From: DATBSK01 sp040902705
GTDB taxonomy: Bacteria; Actinomycetota; Acidimicrobiia; IMCC26256; PALSA-555
Direction: 5' to 3'
Assembly (NCBI GenBank): GCA_040902705.1
Contig: JBBDWT010000156.1
Coordinates: 1-18,602, forward strand
Length of the DNA stretch: 18,602 bases
How positions within the stretch are numbered: the stretch's first letter is position 1; each line of letters starts with the position of its first letter. The position numbers and the translations under genes were made by a program. Positions 15,160-18,602 of the stretch are shown piece after piece. The notes below the pieces were generated by a model, which saw nothing but the letters and a program-made list of their open reading frames with translations, was not told where the DNA came from and made no database searches.

Positions 15160-16074
15160 GTGCGGCTCGCCCCGGTTCGTGTGATCTGGCTCGTGCTCCC
15201 ACTGCTCGCCGGACCCGCGGCGTCACACGCGCTCGACGGCTGGGACGACGCGCCCCGCATCGTCGCCACGGTGGTGCTGTGGGCAGCATGGGGCACCGGG
15301 CTCGTCGCGCTGCTGGCACCCCGACCGGTCGGGCTCACGATCGTGCGCACGATCGCCCCCGCGTTCGCCGCGCTCGCGATCGCCGGCGCGATCTGGGACG
15401 AGGCGTCGGCCCTGACCGCGCTCGGTGCAGTCGCAAGCGCGCTCACCGCCGCCGTGCTGGTGGCCGATCCCGCCGTCGCCGTCGCCTCGGCGAACGGCAT
15501 CGCGTACGGCGACGAGCTGCGTCATCCGCTCCGAACACCGCCCGCGCTCTACCTCGGACCGATTCCCGCCGCGCGCGCGCTCGTCGTGGGTGGCACCGTC
15601 GCCGGGCCGCTCCTCCTCGCCGACGGGCAGCTCGCGTGGGGACTCGTCGCGCTCGTCGCCGGCCTGGTGCTGGCGTCCCTCGCCCTGCGGTCGCTCCAGA
15701 CACTCGCTCGCCGCTGGCTCATCCTCGTGCCCGCGGGGCTCGTGGTGCTCGACCCGATGACGCTCGCCGATCCGGTCCTGATCGTGCGCCGGCAGCTGCG
15801 CGCGCTCCGCGAGGTGGACGCGACCGGGCCCCTCGACGCAGGCGCACTCGACCTCCGGCTCGGGGCGACGCTCGGCAGCGTGGAGGTCGTGCTCGACCGC
15901 TCGCTCGACGTGGTGCGGAGAGGCGGCCGGGGTCGCGGCGGCGACACCGTGCACCCGGCGTCGATGGTCGTGGCGGTCGCGGCGCCGCGTGCGTTGATCG
16001 ACGCGTCGTCGGCGCGTCGCCGCGTACGTGGTCAGGCGGCGATGCCGCCACCGAGCAGCGCGTCGCCCTCGTAG
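15160..16074 (+). CDS. Polytopic membrane protein of unknown function
   Basis: The 304-residue product has about six or seven hydrophobic segments in its first 215 residues, the clearest being IVATVVLWAAWGTGLVALLA, ALGAVASALTAAVLVADPAV and WGLVALVAGLVLASLAL. After RWLILVPAGLVVLDPMTLAD comes a cytoplasmic tail of about 90 residues rich in Arg, Ala and Ser. I recognise no catalytic or transport motif. I chose the GTG at 15160 because it precedes the first hydrophobic segment and has GAGACT 6 nt upstream, a partial leaderless -10; GTG at 15181 is possible. The frame is open upstream to 14722 but there overlaps the divergent 141-aa gene. Its last 43 bp overlap the end of the convergent mnmA. Confidence 0.72.
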   Translation: MRLAPVRVIWLVLPLLAGPAASHALDGWDDAPRIVATVVLWAAWGTGLVALLAPRPVGLTIVRTIAPAFAALAIAGAIWDEASALTALGAVASALTAAVLVADPAVAVASANGIAYGDELRHPLRTPPALYLGPIPAARALVVGGTVAGPLLLADGQLAWGLVALVAGLVLASLALRSLQTLARRWLILVPAGLVVLDPMTLADPVLIVRRQLRALREVDATGPLDAGALDLRLGATLGSVEVVLDRSLDVVRRGGRGRGGDTVHPASMVVAVAAPRALIDASSARRRVRGQAAMPPPSSASPS

Positions 16075-17069
16075 AACGCAACGACCTGCCCGGGCGCGAC
16101 TCGCCGCGTCGGCGCGGCGAGGTCGACCACGCCGTCGGCGTCGACCCACCCTTCGACGGGGGTGCCGTGCGCGCGGGTCTGCACGAGCACCGGTCGGTCG
16201 ATCGCAGGCGCGGCGTCGACCCAGTGTGCGGTATGCACGACGAGGCGCTGGGACAGGAGCTCGGCCGCGCTGCCGATGGTGACGGTCGCGCTCGCGGCAT
16301 CCACGTCGACGACGTAGCGAGGCGCGCCCACTGCGACACCGAGCCCGCGCCGCTGACCGACGGTGAACCCCTCGATGCCGGAGTGACGACCGACGACGCG
16401 TCCGCCGGTGTCGACGAGCGGCCCTGGTCGCGCACCCACCCGTTCGGTGACGAACTGCAGCCGTTCGTCGCGCCGCACGAAGCAGACGTCCATGCTCTCG
16501 GCCTTGTCGGCGGTTCGCAGACCCCGGTGGGCGGCGTGGGCACGCACCTCGGCCTTGGTCAGCTCCCCGACCGGCAGCAGCACCCGGCTGAGCTCGTGCT
16601 GGCCGAGCATGTAGAGGACGTACGACTGGTCCTTGGCCGCATCGGCGCCCCGCCGGAGCCGGAGGCGCCCGTCGCCGCGCCGATCGATCCGGGCGTGGTG
16701 ACCGGTCGCGACCGCGTCGAACCCAAGGGCGTCGGCGCGCTCCAGCAGCACGCCGAACTTGATGGAGCGGTTGCACTCGACACACGGGTTGGGCGTATGG
16801 CCGGCTGCGTGCGCCTCGGCGTACGGGCGAACGACGGCCGCCTCGAAGGTGTCGGCGAGGTTGAAGACGTAATGAGGGATGTCGAGCTGCGCCGCGACGC
16901 GCCGCGCATCTTCGACATCGGCGACGCTGCAGCACCCCGAGTCGGTCTCGCCGCCCCAGAGGCGAAGCGTCACACCGGTGACGTGGTGACCGGCGTCGCG
17001 CAGGAGCCCAGCCGCGACCGACGAGTCGACCCCGCCGCTCATCGCGACGAGCACCCGCCGAGCGCTCAT
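16032..17069 (-). CDS. mnmA: tRNA-specific 2-thiouridylase
   Basis: MnmA adenylates and thiolates U34 of Lys, Glu and Gln tRNAs, making s2U34, which stabilises wobble pairing. The 345-residue product has the PP-loop AMSGGVDSS (9-17), the catalytic cysteine in NPCVECN (Cys96) and the second cysteine that receives sulfur in ESMDVCFV (Cys196). The DQSYVLYML segment (147-155) and GQRRGLGVAVG in the central domain are typical, and a C-terminal beta-barrel completes the family layout. It starts with ATG overlapping the desulfurase stop as ATGA, so enzyme and sulfur donor are co-translated. The start at 17069 is set by the PP-loop position; the open frame upstream is not MnmA-like. The 3' end overlaps the convergent membrane gene by 43 bp. 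Confidence 0.97.
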   Translation of the reverse strand: MSARRVLVAMSGGVDSSVAAGLLRDAGHHVTGVTLRLWGGETDSGCCSVADVEDARRVAAQLDIPHYVFNLADTFEAAVVRPYAEAHAAGHTPNPCVECNRSIKFGVLLERADALGFDAVATGHHARIDRRGDGRLRLRRGADAAKDQSYVLYMLGQHELSRVLLPVGELTKAEVRAHAAHRGLRTADKAESMDVCFVRRDERLQFVTERVGARPGPLVDTGGRVVGRHSGIEGFTVGQRRGLGVAVGAPRYVVDVDAASATVTIGSAAELLSQRLVVHTAHWVDAAPAIDRPVLVQTRAHGTPVEGWVDADGVVDLAAPTRRVAPGQVVAFYEGDALLGGGIAA

Positions 17070-18223
17070 GCCGCGCGGCGCAGCTGCATGACCGCTGCGG
17101 GCACCGCGTCCAGCGCGCGGTCGACGTCGGCGTCGGTCGACGCGAACCCGAGGCTCAGGCGGATCGAGCACCGGGCGTCGGCCGGCGACAACCCCATCGC
17201 GGTGAGGACGTGCGACGGCTCGGTCGCACCTGAGGAGCACGACGACCCCGCCGCCGCGCACACTCCGAGCTGGTCGAGCGCGACGAGCAGCATCTCGGCC
17301 TCGACGCCCGGCAGTCCGACGTGGCAGTTGCCCGCCACCTTGCGCGAGGGATCACCGTTGACGAACAGGCCGTCGATCGCGGTCGCGAGACCCGTGACCA
17401 GGCGGTCGCGCAGCACACCGATGCGCTCGACATCGCGTGGACGCGCGTCGACGGTGGCGTGGATCGCGGCGGCGGTGGCGACGGCACCGGCGACGTTCAC
17501 CGTCCCGGCGCGTCGGCCACGCTCCTGACCACCTCCCTCGAGCAGTGGCTGCAGCGACACTCCGTCGCGGACGACGAGTGCACCCGTGCCCTTGGGCCCA
17601 CCGAACTTGTGGCCCGAGATCGACACGAGATCGGCGCCGGAGGCCGCCTCGGTGACGTCGATCCACGGGACGGCCTGCACGGCATCGGTGTGAAGGACCG
17701 CCTCCGGCGCACGCTCGCGCACGATCCGCACGACCTCGTGCAACGGCTGGATGGTGCCGACCTCGTTGTTGACGAGCATCACCGAGACGACGACCGTCGA
17801 CGGATCGAGCGCGTCGGCGAGGGCGTCGAGATCGACGAGCCCGCCCCGCGTGGCCGGAACCCGGCGGACGGCGAAGCCCTCACGCTCGAGGCGGTCGGCG
17901 GCCGCGAGCACGGCCTTGTGCTCGAACGCGCAGGTCACCACGCCGGCGCCCCCTCCGGCCGCCCGCGCCGCCCGAGCGGCTCCTTCAACGGCCAGATTGT
18001 CGGCTTCGGTCCCGCCGCCGGTGAAGACGATCTCGCCCGGCGCGGCGCCCAGGCTCACGGCCACGGCCTCCCGCGCCTCTTCCAGCGCGGTGTTCGCCGC
18101 ACGCGCGGCGTGGTGGCCACCCGACGGGTTCGCGAACGAGTCCGCGAGGAACGCCAGCATGGCCTCGATCGCCTCGGGCCGCATGGGAGTGCTCGCGGCG
18201 TGGTCGAGGTACGTGGAGGACAC
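17066..18223 (-). CDS. Cysteine desulfurase (IscS/NifS family)
   Basis: This PLP enzyme converts cysteine to alanine and passes persulfide sulfur to acceptors, here most likely MnmA. The 385-residue product has the N-terminal TYLDHAASTPMRPEA (4-18), PLP-stacking His102 in FEHKAV, Asp180 in HTDAVQ, PLP-lysine Lys206 in SGHKFGGPKG, and the active-site cysteine Cys329 in GSSCSSGATEPSHVL. The C-terminal RCSIRLSLGF is also typical. The order desulfurase then mnmA is a widespread arrangement in actinobacteria and Firmicutes. I leave the symbol blank because iscS and nifS cannot be told apart here. The GTG at 18223 follows TACACT by 7 nt with no ribosome site. Confidence 0.95.
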   Translation of the reverse strand: MSSTYLDHAASTPMRPEAIEAMLAFLADSFANPSGGHHAARAANTALEEAREAVAVSLGAAPGEIVFTGGGTEADNLAVEGAARAARAAGGGAGVVTCAFEHKAVLAAADRLEREGFAVRRVPATRGGLVDLDALADALDPSTVVVSVMLVNNEVGTIQPLHEVVRIVRERAPEAVLHTDAVQAVPWIDVTEAASGADLVSISGHKFGGPKGTGALVVRDGVSLQPLLEGGGQERGRRAGTVNVAGAVATAAAIHATVDARPRDVERIGVLRDRLVTGLATAIDGLFVNGDPSRKVAGNCHVGLPGVEAEMLLVALDQLGVCAAAGSSCSSGATEPSHVLTAMGLSPADARCSIRLSLGFASTDADVDRALDAVPAAVMQLRRAA

Positions 18224-18230
18224 CCCGCCG

Positions 18231-18236
18231 AGTGTA
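18231..18236 (-). promoter_or_regulatory. Leaderless -10 box for the desulfurase-mnmA operon (TACACT)
   Basis: TACACT on the minus strand ends 7 nt before the GTG of the desulfurase, placing the transcription start at or next to the initiation codon. It lies in a 101-bp divergent spacer shared with the small gene at 18325. Confidence 0.55.
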
Positions 18237-18312
18237 CGAGTGAGGATGTGCCCCGCATGGACGGCTCACCGAAAGGGTCTGCGCCCGCGGGAAGGATGTC
18301 ACACCCCCAGGC

Positions 18313-18318
18313 GATACT
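18313..18318 (+). promoter_or_regulatory. Weak leaderless -10 candidate for the 75-aa gene (GATACT)
   Basis: GATACT ends 6 nt before the ATG at 18325. It departs from TANNNT at the first base but holds the same spacing as the stronger examples. No ribosome site is seen. Confidence 0.35.
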
Positions 18319-18324
18319 CCCTCC

Positions 18325-18552
18325 ATGAGCACCCAGCTACGCCTCGTCGGCGACAAGGAGCCTGCACGCCGCCCGGCATCCCCCCGACGCGCCCGAGTCA
18401 CGAAGGCCCCCCGGGCCCGCCGCACGCACTGGGCAGACGACTGGCGCCTCGACGACGGCACCCGCCGCGCCGGAAGAGACGGTGTGGCCGCGGCACGCGC
18501 CGCCCTCGCCGCCGCGCACGGGTCGGACTCCAGCGTCCGACGCGCCAGCTAG
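18325..18552 (+). CDS. Small basic hypothetical protein
   Basis: The 75-residue product has no family I can name with confidence. Residues 1-33 are strongly basic and Pro/Arg-rich, and probably disordered. Residues 35-64 look structured: HWADDWRLDDGTRRAGRDGV followed by an Ala-rich helix. The WRLD-x-x-T-R-x-x-G-R-x-G-(V/I)-x-x-A-R pattern looks like a short conserved motif rather than random coding, and base composition matches neighbouring genes. An ATG start, a stop at 18550-18552 and position in a divergent spacer opposite the desulfurase all support a real gene. Function is unknown; the charge suggests nucleic-acid or partner binding. Confidence 0.6.
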   Translation: MSTQLRLVGDKEPARRPASPRRARVTKAPRARRTHWADDWRLDDGTRRAGRDGVAAARAALAAAHGSDSSVRRAS

Positions 18553-18602
18553 TGCTCTGACCACGAACGTTCGCGCGTTATGCGGCGATGGGCTTGGGGT
18601 GG

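Noticed and set aside
12683..15184. Plus-strand open frame of 833 codons opposite ligA and the 141-aa gene
   Set aside because: Low-complexity Arg/Asp/Val-rich translation without domains; the minus strand carries complete LigA with catalytic and zinc residues.

Overview
The window is a gene-dense, very GC-rich stretch of bacterial chromosome. Four things point to an actinobacterium: codon use, frequent GTG starts, the gatCAB amidotransferase, and a PASTA-domain Ser/Thr kinase. The mix of MaoC/SCP2/SDR acyl-CoA genes and small lineage-specific membrane proteins looks most like Acidimicrobiia, but that placement is inference. The 100-N gap with 55-bp overlapping edges shows a scaffolded short-read assembly, probably a metagenome bin.

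Layout, left to right. 1-891 is a beta-propeller (BNR/Asp-box) protein. 978-5168 (minus) holds gatB and the gatC-gatA pair of the tRNA amidotransferase, split by an inverted alpha/beta-hydrolase gene (2465-3403, plus). 5255-5659 (plus) is a small SCP2 sterol-carrier protein. 5649-8861 (minus) holds an MFE-2-type SDR, a five-TM membrane protein and a DHA2-type MFS transporter. 9016-10896 (minus) is a PknB-like kinase with four PASTA repeats, divergent from a small membrane-anchored protein (10961-11431). 11534-11633 is the gap. 11639-15117 (minus) reads, in transcription order, a one-TM Thr/Pro-rich protein, ligA, a HadA/FAS1-DH-like hot-dog protein and a MaoC hydratase. 15160-16074 (plus) is a polytopic membrane protein. 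16032-18223 (minus) is a cysteine desulfurase plus mnmA operon for tRNA 2-thiolation. 18325-18552 (plus) is a small basic protein.

Functional themes. Translation fidelity is represented by GatCAB and by the desulfurase/MnmA sulfur relay. Acyl-CoA or lipid chemistry is represented by SCP2, an MFE-2-like SDR and a hot-dog hydratase pair, which together are the three activities fused in eukaryotic MFE-2. DNA repair or replication is represented by LigA, and envelope or signalling by the kinase and several small membrane proteins.

Transcription. Most genes that begin a transcription unit lack a Shine-Dalgarno sequence and instead have a TANNNT -10 box 6-10 nt before the start codon, which suggests widespread leaderless transcription. 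Genes inside operons are joined by 4-bp xTGA overlaps. I saw no rRNA, tRNA, CRISPR array, insertion sequence, phage gene or recognisable novel defence system. This is mainly a housekeeping region with a few features worth checking.
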